Source: Gemmatimonadaceae bacterium (GTDB lineage: Bacteria; Gemmatimonadota; Gemmatimonadetes; Gemmatimonadales; Gemmatimonadaceae). Taken from it: 8,236 bases of DNA. The stretch lies in contig JACMOE010000119.1 in assembly GCA_014378185.1 (NCBI GenBank), positions 1-8,236 on the forward strand. The letters are read 5' to 3'. A program made the position numbers and the translations under genes. Below are positions 1-7,469 of the stretch, piece by piece. Each line of letters opens with the position of its first letter. Position 1 is the first letter of the stretch. The notes under the pieces were generated by a model. That model saw nothing but the letters and a program-made list of their open reading frames with translations, was not told where the DNA came from and did not search any database.

Positions 1-1
1 C

Positions 2-388
2 CACCGGAAAGATGTCGTTCAGCCCCACCAGTTCGAGGCCCTTCACCGCGAGCCAGTCCGACTTGCTCGTCACGACGGCCATGGGATGTCCCGCCGCTGC
101 CAGTCCGCGCAGCATGGTGACGACGCCGTCGTACGCGTGGATCAGCCGGTCGTGATGCATGAGCTGGTAATCCCGGTAGCGGCCGAACAGTCGATCAGCC
201 TCCGCCTGGTCGCTGGCGGCGTACTCCAGCAGAACGCGCTGGAGTGGCCGGCCGATGGTGGCGCGCCATTCGTCGTCCGTGGGTGCGGGACCCTGAAATC
301 CGATGAAGGCGTGCCGAGCCGATGCAAGGATAAGCTCGATGGAGTCCACGAGCGTGCCGTCGAGGTCGAACAGAAGGGCAGGCAGCAT
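2..388 (-). CDS. HAD-superfamily hydrolase, phosphoglycolate-phosphatase-like (N-terminal part, cut by window edge)
   Basis: Reading the reverse strand from the ATG at 388-386 gives an open frame of 129 residues that runs off the left edge of the window. It begins MLPALLFDLDGTLVDS, which is HAD motif I: Asp8 is the expected nucleophile and Asp10 the general acid/base. Residues of roughly 17-85 are helix-rich (for example EYAASDQAEADRLFGRYRDY) and fit the C1 cap inserted after motif I in the Gph/PpaX-like subfamily. Motif II is VVTSK at 105-109, with Thr107 as the phosphate-binding residue. Motifs III and IV would lie beyond the window. Members are cytosolic Mg-dependent phosphatases acting on small phosphorylated metabolites. 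The exact substrate cannot be told from this half; phosphoglycolate or pyrophosphate are the usual guesses. It is transcribed away from the cytochrome gene. No strong Shine-Dalgarno was seen, but motif I so close to the start supports this ATG. Confidence 0.9.
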   Translation of the reverse strand, partial: MLPALLFDLDGTLVDSIELILASARHAFIGFQGPAPTDDEWRATIGRPLQRVLLEYAASDQAEADRLFGRYRDYQLMHHDRLIHAYDGVVTMLRGLAAAGHPMAVVTSKSDWLAVKGLELVGLNDIFPV

Positions 389-469
389 GGATCAATGTTA
401 CGTCCGGAGAGCGCAGCGTGACATCCTAGCGATTCGGGGTTCTTTGGCGTACTACATGGAAGTCTTCGG
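389..469. promoter_or_regulatory. divergent intergenic region between the HAD gene and the cytochrome c operon
   Basis: These 81 bases separate two genes transcribed in opposite directions, so promoters for both must lie in or very near them. The stretch is less GC-rich than its flanks. I could not identify a convincing -35/-10 pair on either strand: TAACAT and TAGGAT on the - strand are at best weak -10-like hexamers. The promoter call rests on gene arrangement, not on a recognised box. Confidence 0.4.
458..462 (+). promoter_or_regulatory. possible ribosome binding site GGAAG for the cytochrome c gene
   Basis: GGAAG lies seven bases before the ATG at 470, a normal Shine-Dalgarno distance. 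The other in-frame ATGs at 497 and 506 have only a GGGA that is too close to 506 to work well. This site is the main reason for preferring the start at 470. Confidence 0.4.
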
Positions 470-1069
470 ATGCCACATCCTTTTCGACATTCACACATGG
501 GAATCATGCGCCACGACCGATCCCTGCTCGTAACGGGGCTGTCCCTGTTGGTTGCCAGTGCCATGGCCTGTCAGAGCGGTATGCCCGCAGCGGAAGGTAC
601 GACGGCCGGCAGCAGCGGTGCCATGCCGCCGAGTGCTGGTCCAGCGGTGCAGGCTGCCACGATGGAGCAGGCTGGGGAGTACCTCACCATCGTGGCGAGC
701 TGCAACGACTGCCACACGCAGGGTTGGAGCGAGGCGAAGGGGAAGGTGGCGCCGGCCGATCGGTTTGCCGGATTGAATGTCGGTTTCCGTGGTGAATGGG
801 GCACGGTGTACGGGAAGAATCTGCGCACCGTCGTTCAGCGCCAGAGCGAGGACCACTGGGTGCAGGTACTCACGACGGCCGACAGTGGTGACGGCAAGCC
901 ACCGATGCCCTGGTGGAACACGGCGCTCATGAGCGATCGCGACTTGCGCGCCATGTATCGCTACATCAAGTCGCTCGGCCCCAATCCCAAGGGTGTGCCG
1001 CGCAACCTGAAGCCAGGCGCGGAGCCAACCGGTCCGTACGTGTGGGTGACGCCCAGGACGGGCAGCTGA
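470..1069 (+). CDS. mono-heme c-type cytochrome, probable lipoprotein
   Basis: The product has 199 residues. It has a basic N-terminus, a hydrophobic stretch (about residues 18-33) and a cysteine at 34 preceded by AMA. This resembles a lipoprotein signal peptide, though the -3 position is Ala rather than the preferred Leu. A low-complexity Ser/Ala/Gly/Pro linker follows to about residue 65 and would act as a tether. The folded part carries one heme c attachment motif, CNDCH (78-82), in which His82 is the proximal ligand. Met146 in KPPMPWW is the likely distal ligand, followed by the helix DLRAMYRYIKSLGP usual at the C-terminus of class I cytochromes c. The predicted role is electron transfer on the outer face of the cytoplasmic membrane or in the periplasm; the partner is unknown. 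A penicillin-acylase-family gene starts 25 bp downstream, suggesting co-transcription. The start could instead be ATG 506, which gives a more compact signal peptide (Cys22). The family is clear; the start and lipidation are less sure. Confidence 0.9.
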   Translation: MPHPFRHSHMGIMRHDRSLLVTGLSLLVASAMACQSGMPAAEGTTAGSSGAMPPSAGPAVQAATMEQAGEYLTIVASCNDCHTQGWSEAKGKVAPADRFAGLNVGFRGEWGTVYGKNLRTVVQRQSEDHWVQVLTTADSGDGKPPMPWWNTALMSDRDLRAMYRYIKSLGPNPKGVPRNLKPGAEPTGPYVWVTPRTGS

Positions 1070-1094
1070 CCCCGATCATGGAGTTCACCTGACT

Positions 1095-3584
1095 TTGCGT
1101 TCCGTGAGGGTCGCCGGCGCGTTCGTCGTGCTCATCGGGCTGCTGGTCGCTGGCGCGCGGCGCATCGGGCCAGCGCCCGCACTCGGGCCGTTTCTCGAAC
1201 CCGCGCACGGCGTGTGGTCGCTGGCGCGGTCCGCCGAGTTGCCGCGGAAGTCCAGCGCGGCTGTGGTGAACCTGGGTGCCGCGGTGAGGGTGGTGTACGA
1301 TGAGCGTGCCGTACCACACATCTTCGCGACGACGGAAGAAGATGCGTATCGCGGGCTTGGATATGTGGTAGCCAGGGATCGCCTCTTTCAGCTCTACGTG
1401 CAGACACTTGCTGCCACGGGGCGGCTCACGGAGATCGCGGGCGCGCGCGCGCTGCCGCTGGATCGTGAAATGCGCGGTTTGGGCTTGCCTCGCGCAGCGG
1501 AGCGCGCCATTGCTGCGGCTGGCGACACGACCGCATTCATGCGGCTCGTGAACGCGTATGCGGACGGTGTGAATGCGTACGTGCGGCAGATGCCCGCTGC
1601 CGAACTGCCATTGGAGTTTCGGCTCACCGGCACCCGTCCGCCGGTGTGGAGCGCGATCGACTCGTATCACCTGTTCAACCGCATGGGATATACGCTCGCG
1701 TACCTCGCGGTGGAGAACGATCGCTCGGCCGCGGCATCACGCGTGGGTGCGCGAGCGGCGGACGCGCTGTTTCCAGACGACTCGCCCATCCAGGAACCCA
1801 TCCAGCCGAATGGGCAGTCTGCGCCGCGCATGGATTTCCATGCGCTTGCCCCACCGGGAGCGCCGGATACGTCCGCGTCGCTGATGCTCGCCGCCTCGCG
1901 GGTCTTCGTGCCATCGGGACAGCACGCGCGGGGAAATCCGGACGATCCGCCGCGCACGATGGCCAGCAACAACTGGGCAGTGTCGCCCAGCCGCTCCGCG
2001 AGTGGTCATGCGCTGCTCGCTGGAGATCCGCACCTCGATCTCTCGCTGCCATCCATCTGGTACGAGGCGCACGTGGTGGTGCCCGGGCGGCTCGACGTGT
2101 ACGGCGTCACCATCCCGGGTGCGCCGGCGATGGTGATCGGCTTCAACCGGGACGTTGCGTGGACGTTCACCAACACGGGCGCCGACGTCGTGGACTACTA
2201 CAGCGAACAGGTGGATGACGAGGCGCATCCCACGCGTTATCAGGTGGATGGCGCATGGCGCCCACTCGAGCAGCGCATCGAGCGCTATCGCGGCATGCAT
2301 CGCGAGGTGGTGGCCACGGACACGATGTACTTCACGCATCGCGGACCCATGCGGCGCGTGCGCAATCGCTGGATCTCGATGCGGTGGACGGTGCTCGAGG
2401 CGGGTCGGGAACTGAGCGCATTCTACGGTATTGCGCACGCAACGAGTGCGGCGCAGCTCGAGAGCATCATGGGGGCGTCGTACAAGGCGCCGGCGCAGAA
2501 CATGCTCGCGGCGGATCGCGGTGGCCACATTGCCATGCAGTCCACTGGCCGTTTTCCAATTCGAGCCGGCGATGGCAAGGGAAGCGGCGTGCGCGACGGA
2601 CGGTTCAGCGCCAGCGACTGGCTGGGTGCGCTACCGGTTGCGCAGTACCCGCACGCTGCGGACCCGGGGCAGGGATACCTCGCCTCGGCCAACCAGCAGC
2701 CCATCGATCCGCGCGTTGCCGCAGGCTGGTGGGGCGGAAACTACGATCCCTGGCGCGCGATGCGCATCAACGCGCTGCTGCGCGCGGACTCGGCGGTCAC
2801 GCCCGCGGCTATGCAGCGCTTCCAGACGGATCCGGGCAGCGCGCGAGCCGACCTGTTCGTGCCCGCGTTCCTGGGCGTCGCGCGGCGCACGGTGCCCGGC
2901 GTGAATGCCAATGCGCTGGCGAACGGCATTCGCTTGCTTGCGCAGTGGGACCGCAAGTACACGAAGGACAACCGACGGGCCGTGCTGTTCGAAGAGGCCA
3001 TGCGCGAATTGGTCCGGCGCACATGGGACGAGCTTGCGGCCGAGGGCGACACACGTCGCGTGGCGACGCCATCGACCGCGGTGCTGGCTGAATTGCTCGC
3101 GGACTCCGCGAGCCAGTGGTGGGACGATCGCAGCACACCGCAGGTGGAGCGGCGTGATGACATCCTCGCCGCCAGCCTCGCCGCCGCGTACACGACGGTG
3201 CACCTGCGATCTGGCGAGCCGGATGCCGACGGGTGGCGATGGGACCGCATACGCTTCGCCAACATCAATCACCTGCTGCGACTACCCGCGTTGTCCGCCC
3301 TGAAATTGCCGGTGCAAGGCGGCCCCGAAACACTCAGCCCTTCGTCGGGAACCGGCACGCACGGTTCGAGCTGGCGCATGGTCGTCGAACTTGGATCCGA
3401 GATTCGAGCGTGGGCCACGTATCCGGGCGGGCAGTCCGGCAACCCCATCAGCACTCGATACGACGACCGCATTCCGCTCTGGACCAGGGGCGAGCTACAG
3501 CCCCTGCATGTGCCGCGAACGCCGGATGGGCTCACGAGTGCGCAACGGTCGTCCGAGCTCGACCTCATCCCGCGCCGCCCGTGA
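1095..3584 (+). CDS. penicillin acylase family protein (Ntn-hydrolase precursor), exported
   Basis: This encodes an 829-residue precursor, the usual size for the family, which hydrolyses side-chain amides of beta-lactams, N-acyl-homoserine lactones or other acyl-amides. Residues 1-20 form a signal peptide or anchor (basic, then AFVVLIGLLVAG), pointing to the periplasm or outside. The family's N-terminal LGPFLEPAHGVW (30-41) follows. The alpha-chain region has AVPHI (72-76), GYVVARDRLFQL (89-100) and GRLTEIAG (109-116). Autoproteolysis should occur before Ser291 in SNNWAV, making Ser291 the catalytic N-terminal nucleophile of the beta chain. Beta-chain landmarks are GHALLAGDPHL (304-314), PGAPAMVIGFNRDVAWT (341-357) and NTGADVVDYY (360-369). 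Asn533 in ASANQQP sits where the oxyanion-hole Asn (beta-241 of the E. coli enzyme) is expected, and GGQSGNP (778-784) is the conserved C-terminal motif. All key residues are present, so it should be active. The start is TTG, 11 bases after GGAG (1080-1083); GTG 1104 is an alternative. The substrate cannot be deduced. Confidence 0.95.
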   Translation: MRSVRVAGAFVVLIGLLVAGARRIGPAPALGPFLEPAHGVWSLARSAELPRKSSAAVVNLGAAVRVVYDERAVPHIFATTEEDAYRGLGYVVARDRLFQLYVQTLAATGRLTEIAGARALPLDREMRGLGLPRAAERAIAAAGDTTAFMRLVNAYADGVNAYVRQMPAAELPLEFRLTGTRPPVWSAIDSYHLFNRMGYTLAYLAVENDRSAAASRVGARAADALFPDDSPIQEPIQPNGQSAPRMDFHALAPPGAPDTSASLMLAASRVFVPSGQHARGNPDDPPRTMASNNWAVSPSRSASGHALLAGDPHLDLSLPSIWYEAHVVVPGRLDVYGVTIPGAPAMVIGFNRDVAWTFTNTGADVVDYYSEQVDDEAHPTRYQVDGAWRPLEQRIERYRGMHREVVATDTMYFTHRGPMRRVRNRWISMRWTVLEAGRELSAFYGIAHATSAAQLESIMGASYKAPAQNMLAADRGGHIAMQSTGRFPIRAGDGKGSGVRDGRFSASDWLGALPVAQYPHAADPGQGYLASANQQPIDPRVAAGWWGGNYDPWRAMRINALLRADSAVTPAAMQRFQTDPGSARADLFVPAFLGVARRTVPGVNANALANGIRLLAQWDRKYTKDNRRAVLFEEAMRELVRRTWDELAAEGDTRRVATPSTAVLAELLADSASQWWDDRSTPQVERRDDILAASLAAAYTTVHLRSGEPDADGWRWDRIRFANINHLLRLPALSALKLPVQGGPETLSPSSGTGTHGSSWRMVVELGSEIRAWATYPGGQSGNPISTRYDDRIPLWTRGELQPLHVPRTPDGLTSAQRSSELDLIPRRP

Positions 3585-3943
3585 TTGCACTCCTCGTCAT
3601 TGCCATGGCGGCAGGGGCATTCACGTTCATTGCCGGCTGGTGGGGCGTCGTGGTCGTCGCGCTCGGCGCGGGGATCGTGTTCAGCAAGGACGATGGACGG
3701 CCATGGCGCGTTGCACTCGGCGCAACGATGGGCTGGGTACTGCTGTTGGGGCTGGACGCGATGGGCGGACGGTTTGGCCGCGTTGCGACGGCGGTGTCCG
3801 GGAGCATGAGCATTCCGTCCGCGGCCCTGCTGGGGGTAACGCTGCTGCTTCCCGGCCTCATGGGATGGAGTGGCGCCACTGTCGGCGCAGCAATTGGCCA
3901 TGCGGTGCAATACCGTCGGCGTGCGGTGCCGGACGTCATGTGA
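3581..3943 (+). CDS. small integral membrane protein translationally coupled to the acylase
   Basis: I do not recognise a family. The GTG at 3581 overlaps the acylase stop codon as GTGA, a classic four-base coupling junction, and opens a 120-residue frame. The product is very hydrophobic and rich in Gly, Ala, Val and Leu. Likely membrane segments are about residues 2-18 and 20-34 (possibly one hairpin), 44-58 (VALGATMGWVLLLGL) and 78-106. Charged turns (SKDDGRPWR at 35-43, GGRFGR at 62-67) separate them, and the tail is basic (QYRRR). The reading frame extends far upstream as a non-coding overlap with the acylase, so its true size is easy to misjudge. ATG 3605 is a possible shorter start but would remove part of the first hydrophobic segment. 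No strong ribosome binding site precedes 3581, which fits reinitiation by ribosomes ending the acylase. Its role is unknown; context suggests a membrane function tied to the acylase. Confidence 0.78.
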   Translation: MIALLVIAMAAGAFTFIAGWWGVVVVALGAGIVFSKDDGRPWRVALGATMGWVLLLGLDAMGGRFGRVATAVSGSMSIPSAALLGVTLLLPGLMGWSGATVGAAIGHAVQYRRRAVPDVM

Positions 3944-4038
3944 TGCTCGCGTGTCAACGGGTTGCATGACTGGTGGAGCGCGGTCAGCTTGCGCGTCCCT
4001 CCCGCACATCGCACTCCGCCTTTCCCCGATCACGACTG

Positions 4039-6327
4039 ATGGATTCCCAGCTGGCACAGATTGCCGTCGCCGTGGCGCACGAGCTCGCGCTCAATGTTCG
4101 TCAGGTGGCCAGCACGCTCGAGCTCTTTGCCGAAGGCAACACGCTTCCCTTCGTTGCGCGGTATCGCAAGGAAGCCACGGGCGGTCTCGATGAAACGCAG
4201 CTGAGGGCGATCCAGGAGCGTTCCGAATACCTGCGGGAGCTTGGTGACCGCCGCGCCGCGATCAGGAAATCGATCGAGGAACAGAATCGGATGACGCCGG
4301 AACTCGGCGCGCGTCTCGATGCGGTGACCACCAAGCAGGCGCTCGAAGATCTGTATCTCCCCTTCAAGCCGAAGCGTCGCACGCGCGCGATCATCGCTCG
4401 CGAGCGCGGACTGGAGCCGCTGGCGGACATGATCTGGACCGAGGCAATGGACGACGCCGCGGTCACTGCGCACGCGGTCGAGTTCGTGAGCGCCGAGCGT
4501 GAGGTGCCCACGACAGACGACGCCCTCGCCGGTGCGCGCGACATCCTCAGCGAGCGCGTCGCGGAGGACGCCGATCTGCGCGGGTGGGTGCGCGACCTCA
4601 CGCGTCGCAAGGGCAGCGTGACCGCGCGCGCCGTGACGGGCAAGGAGACGGACGTCTCGAAGTTCCAGGACTACTACGATTTTTCGGAACCCCTGGGAGG
4701 CATTCCGTCGCATCGGGTGCTGGCCATCCGGCGCGGCGAGGCTGAAGGCATCCTCGCGTGGACCGTTGCGGCGCCGGTGGAGGAAATCCATGCCGGGTTG
4801 AGTGCGCGAGTGATGGCGGGCCGTCGCGCGACCGGGCAGCTGGACCTGGTGGCGCGGGACGCCTACAAGCGACTGCTCGCGTTCTCCATCGAGGTGGAGT
4901 TGCGCCTGGAGCTCAAGACGCGCGCCGACGAGGAGGCGATCACCATCTTCGGCCGCAACCTGGAGCAACTGCTGCTGGCCGCGCCGGCGGGTGAGCGCAT
5001 CGTCATCGGTCTCGATCCCGGCTTTCGCACCGGCGTGAAGGTGGCGGCGGTGTCACGCACGGGATCGGTGCTGCATACCGACGCGTGGATGCTGCACCAG
5101 CCGGACCGGTTCACGGCGTCACTCGTGCGGCTCGTCACATCGTCCGGTGCAGAACTCATCGCGATCGGCAACGGCACGGCCTCGCGCGAAACGGAGGCGC
5201 TGGTGCGCGAGACGATGAAGGATGCGGGCATCGCGCGGCCACCGCAGGTGGTGGTGGTCAGCGAAGCGGGGGCGTCGGTGTATTCCGCCAGCGAGCTCGC
5301 GCGCGACGAACTGCCGGGTCTCGATGTTTCGCTGCGCGGCGCGGTGTCAATTGCGCGCCGGTTGCAGGATCCGCTGGCCGAACTGGTGAAGATCGATCCC
5401 AAGTCGATCGGTGTGGGGCAGTATCAGCACGACGTCGATCAGCGCCGACTCAAGAAGCGGCTGGATGACATCGTCGTCAGCGCGGTGAATCGGGTGGGCG
5501 TGGAGGTGAACACCGCATCGGTGGCGCTGCTCGCCTCGGTGTCGGGCATTGGGCCGGTGCTGGCGGAGAACATCGTGAAGACGCGCGACGAACGCGGCGG
5601 CTTCGCCTCTCGGCGCGCGCTGCTCGAGGTGCCACGGCTGGGCGCAAAGGCGTTCGAGCAAGCGGCTGGCTTCCTGCGCGTGCGAGGCGGCGCGCATCCG
5701 CTGGATGCCAGCGCCGTGCATCCGGAGCGCTACGCGCTCGTGGAGCGCATGGCGAAGGATGTCGGTGCCTCCATTGCCGAGTTGATCGCGGATGAAACAC
5801 GTGTTGCGTCGCTCGACCTCGCGACATACGTCTCCGATGACGTGGGCCTGCCCACGCTGAAGGACATCCTCGTGGAACTCGGGAAGCCGGGTCGCGATCC
5901 GCGTGCGGCGTTCGAGGCGGTCGTGTTCCGCGACGACGTGACCCAGCCCAAGGACCTGCACGAGGGCATGGAGCTCGACGGCGTGGTGACGAACATCGTG
6001 GCGTTCGGTGCGTTCGTGGACGTGGGTGTCCATCAGGACGGGCTGGTGCACGTCTCGCAGTTGGCCGATCGCTACGTGAGCGACCCCAACCAGGTGGTGA
6101 CGGTGGGCCAGCGCGTCAAGGTGCGCGTGATGGCGGTGGACCTTCCGCGCAATCGCATCGCGCTCACCATGAAGTCGGCGACGGCAGACACGCGGCCGAA
6201 GGGGGCGCCCGACCGGTGGCGGCCCGGTGGCGGGACACGGGCCGCGCCAACAGCACCACCAAAGCCCGAGAGCTTCACGGTTCCGAAGCCTGGCGCCATC
6301 GCGCCGAACGGCATGCGGTTCCGCTAA
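4039..6327 (+). CDS. tex: Tex-family transcription accessory protein (S1 RNA-binding)
   Basis: The product has 762 residues from this ATG, close to E. coli Tex/YhgF at about 770. The family is a conserved cytoplasmic nucleic-acid-binding protein linked to transcription and RNA metabolism. Domains in order: the N-terminal helical Tex domain with the signature FVARYRKEATGGLDE (38-52); the core containing LEDLYLPFKPKRRTRA; the YqgF/RNase-H-like domain starting at IVIGLDPGFRTGVKV (Asp326); two helix-hairpin-helix motifs, SVSGIGPVLAENIV (500-513) and the following EVPRLGAKAFEQAAGFLRV; and an S1 RNA-binding domain from about 643 (GMELDGVVTNIVAFGAFVDV) to 712 (RIALTMK). A 50-residue basic, Pro-rich tail follows. 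The frame also permits GTG 3973, which would add 22 residues (MERGQLARPS...) that look non-conserved; family members begin a few residues before the Tex domain, so 4039 is preferred. No good Shine-Dalgarno is visible. It lies 95 bp after the membrane-protein gene and may have its own promoter. Confidence 0.97.
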   Translation: MDSQLAQIAVAVAHELALNVRQVASTLELFAEGNTLPFVARYRKEATGGLDETQLRAIQERSEYLRELGDRRAAIRKSIEEQNRMTPELGARLDAVTTKQALEDLYLPFKPKRRTRAIIARERGLEPLADMIWTEAMDDAAVTAHAVEFVSAEREVPTTDDALAGARDILSERVAEDADLRGWVRDLTRRKGSVTARAVTGKETDVSKFQDYYDFSEPLGGIPSHRVLAIRRGEAEGILAWTVAAPVEEIHAGLSARVMAGRRATGQLDLVARDAYKRLLAFSIEVELRLELKTRADEEAITIFGRNLEQLLLAAPAGERIVIGLDPGFRTGVKVAAVSRTGSVLHTDAWMLHQPDRFTASLVRLVTSSGAELIAIGNGTASRETEALVRETMKDAGIARPPQVVVVSEAGASVYSASELARDELPGLDVSLRGAVSIARRLQDPLAELVKIDPKSIGVGQYQHDVDQRRLKKRLDDIVVSAVNRVGVEVNTASVALLASVSGIGPVLAENIVKTRDERGGFASRRALLEVPRLGAKAFEQAAGFLRVRGGAHPLDASAVHPERYALVERMAKDVGASIAELIADETRVASLDLATYVSDDVGLPTLKDILVELGKPGRDPRAAFEAVVFRDDVTQPKDLHEGMELDGVVTNIVAFGAFVDVGVHQDGLVHVSQLADRYVSDPNQVVTVGQRVKVRVMAVDLPRNRIALTMKSATADTRPKGAPDRWRPGGGTRAAPTAPPKPESFTVPKPGAIAPNGMRFR

Positions 6328-6692
6328 CTGCGCTTCTGGTCCTCGATGTCCGTGTTCGTTCCGAACCACTGAACTACCTTGGTGTAATCGACCGGAAGCT
6401 TTTCACCGCTCTTTGTCCAGAAGATGTCGGCTTGCCGAGCACCTCCCGGTTGGTGAAGCCGAGCATGTGGTCCAGAAGGAAGACGCCATCATCGATCGCA
6501 TTGAGGACCTGCGTGCCGCGATCCTGCAGCAGGCGCAATGCGTCGGCGACGAAGGTATCCGTGCTGTCGGGCATGAACGGTTGGCGGAACGGGAGCGTGA
6601 ATGCAGGAACTGGTGAATACCGCGCATTCCCGCTTTGAAAGTTTCACACTCTGAGCGCTGGCGCAGTCCGGGCACGTGGGCGAATTTGGAAC
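6328..6692. other. 365-bp gap without an intact gene
   Basis: No complete gene is evident on either strand between Tex and the creatininase-family gene. I saw no strong hairpin-plus-T-run terminator after Tex. The base composition is less GC-rich than the flanking genes, notably around 6340-6420 and 6630-6660. The only structure I can support is the PAS-like reading frame on the - strand (6374-6574). The last 75 bases before 6693 should hold the promoter of the creatininase-family gene; TTGAAA near 6635 is -35-like but has no clear -10 partner. Confidence 0.5.
6374..6574 (-). pseudogene. PAS-domain relic with apparent internal deletion
   Basis: The reverse strand has a 66-residue frame from ATG 6574 to TAG 6374. 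Residues 16-34 read QDRGTQVLNAIDDGVFLLD, which matches the start of a PAS sensor domain (helix, then the first strand of the type ...DGVFLLD). This is followed directly by HMLGFTNREVLGKP, which matches the later PAS segment normally written as ...RMLGFTREELLGRP. In intact domains about 15 residues (strand 2 and the AN helix start) lie between these pieces, so they seem joined by a deletion. After LGKP the sequence no longer resembles PAS, and no kinase, GGDEF or other output domain follows. Upstream in frame there is an early stop and no good ribosome binding site. I read it as the remnant of a signalling gene. It could also be a chance frame or a very short expressed peptide. Confidence 0.42.
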
Positions 6693-7469
6693 ATGAGTTC
6701 ACGTCCCTGGATCCTTGCCGAGAGCACCTGGAAGACGGTTGCGAGTACGCCCTACGAGGTGGCCGTGCTGCCGTGGGGTGCCACCGAGGCGCATAATTAT
6801 CACCTGCCGTACGCCACTGACTCGATCCAGTGCGATGCACTGGCCGCGGAGTCGGCGCGCCTGGCGTGGGAACGGGGTGCGCGCGTCGTGGTACTACCCT
6901 GCGTGCCATTCGGGGTGAATACCGGTCAGCTCGATATCAAGCTCTGCCTGAACATGAATCCGGCCACGCAGGCGGCATTGCTCGCAGACCTGGTGCACGC
7001 CATCGAAGGGCAGGGCATCCGGAAGCTCGTGATTTTCAACGGCCATGGCGGCAACGACTTTCGCCAGATGATTCGCGAGCTGCAGGCGCGCACGACGGTG
7101 TTCCTTTCCACCCTGAACTGGTACAAGGTGGGCGACTCGAAGCTGATCTTCAGCGACCACGGCGACCACGCGGGCGAGCTCGAGACCAGCATCATGATGC
7201 ACGTGGCGCCGGAACTGGTGCGCCCGCTGCACGAGGCGGGAGACGGCGCGGAAAGGCGCTGGCGCATGACGGCCCTGCGCGAGGGCTGGGCATGGGCACC
7301 GCGCCGCTGGACCGAGATTTCCGCCGACACCGGGGTGGGCAACCCTGCGCGCTCATCGGCGGAAAAGGGTGCGCGCTATGCTGCAGAAGTGACGCAGCAG
7401 GTCGCGGAGTTCCTCGTGGAGTTGGCGGCCGCGGACGTGAACGACCTGTACGAAGCCGCGCCGCACTGA
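6693..7469 (+). CDS. creatininase family protein (metal-dependent amidohydrolase)
   Basis: The product has 258 residues, the normal length for this fold. Family members are cytosolic, usually di-metal (Zn/Mn/Fe) enzymes that open cyclic or linear amides: creatinine amidohydrolase, formamide hydrolases of flavin and deazaflavin synthesis, and the mycofactocin peptidase. The metal site is intact by comparison with creatininase: Glu32 and His34 in GATEAHNYHLP (29-39), Asp43 in ATDSI, His118 in FNGHGGND and Glu164 in HAGELETS (159-166), the last being the strongest family signature. The motif TEAHNYHLP differs from the textbook EQHGPHLP, placing it in a divergent subfamily, so true creatinine hydrolysis is unlikely and the substrate is open. 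The ATG at 6693 has only weak purine-rich sequence upstream (GTGGG at 6676-6680). The next gene begins seven bases after its stop, suggesting co-transcription. Confidence 0.92.
   Translation: MSSRPWILAESTWKTVASTPYEVAVLPWGATEAHNYHLPYATDSIQCDALAAESARLAWERGARVVVLPCVPFGVNTGQLDIKLCLNMNPATQAALLADLVHAIEGQGIRKLVIFNGHGGNDFRQMIRELQARTTVFLSTLNWYKVGDSKLIFSDHGDHAGELETSIMMHVAPELVRPLHEAGDGAERRWRMTALREGWAWAPRRWTEISADTGVGNPARSSAEKGARYAAEVTQQVAEFLVELAAADVNDLYEAAPH

Noticed and set aside
142..564. A 140-codon - strand frame overlapping the HAD gene and the cytochrome start
   Set aside because: It is out of frame with the HAD motifs and its sequence is Ser/Arg/Cys-rich noise. The true - strand gene is the frame starting at 388.
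966..2528. Long - strand frames (966-1670 and 1737-2528) opposite the acylase
   Set aside because: The translations are low-information Arg/His-rich sequences without motifs, while the + strand encodes conserved acylase motifs throughout.
3233..3580. Upstream part of the frame that contains the small membrane protein
   Set aside because: It overlaps the conserved acylase C-terminus (including GGQSGNP) and is Arg/His-rich. Hydrophobic, protein-like sequence begins only at the GTGA junction.
3973..4038. A 22-residue N-terminal extension of Tex from GTG 3973
   Set aside because: The added residues look non-conserved and Tex proteins normally begin just before the helical domain, which fits ATG 4039.
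5347..6369. A 340-codon open frame on the - strand opposite the tex C-terminal half
   Set aside because: The + strand frame has unmistakable HhH and S1 domains. The antisense product is rich in His, Arg and Ala with no recognisable motif, as expected from GC-rich codon periodicity.
6637..6645. Small inverted repeat GAAAGTTTC before the creatininase-family gene
   Set aside because: The arms are only four bases long around a single base, too short to claim an operator or terminator.
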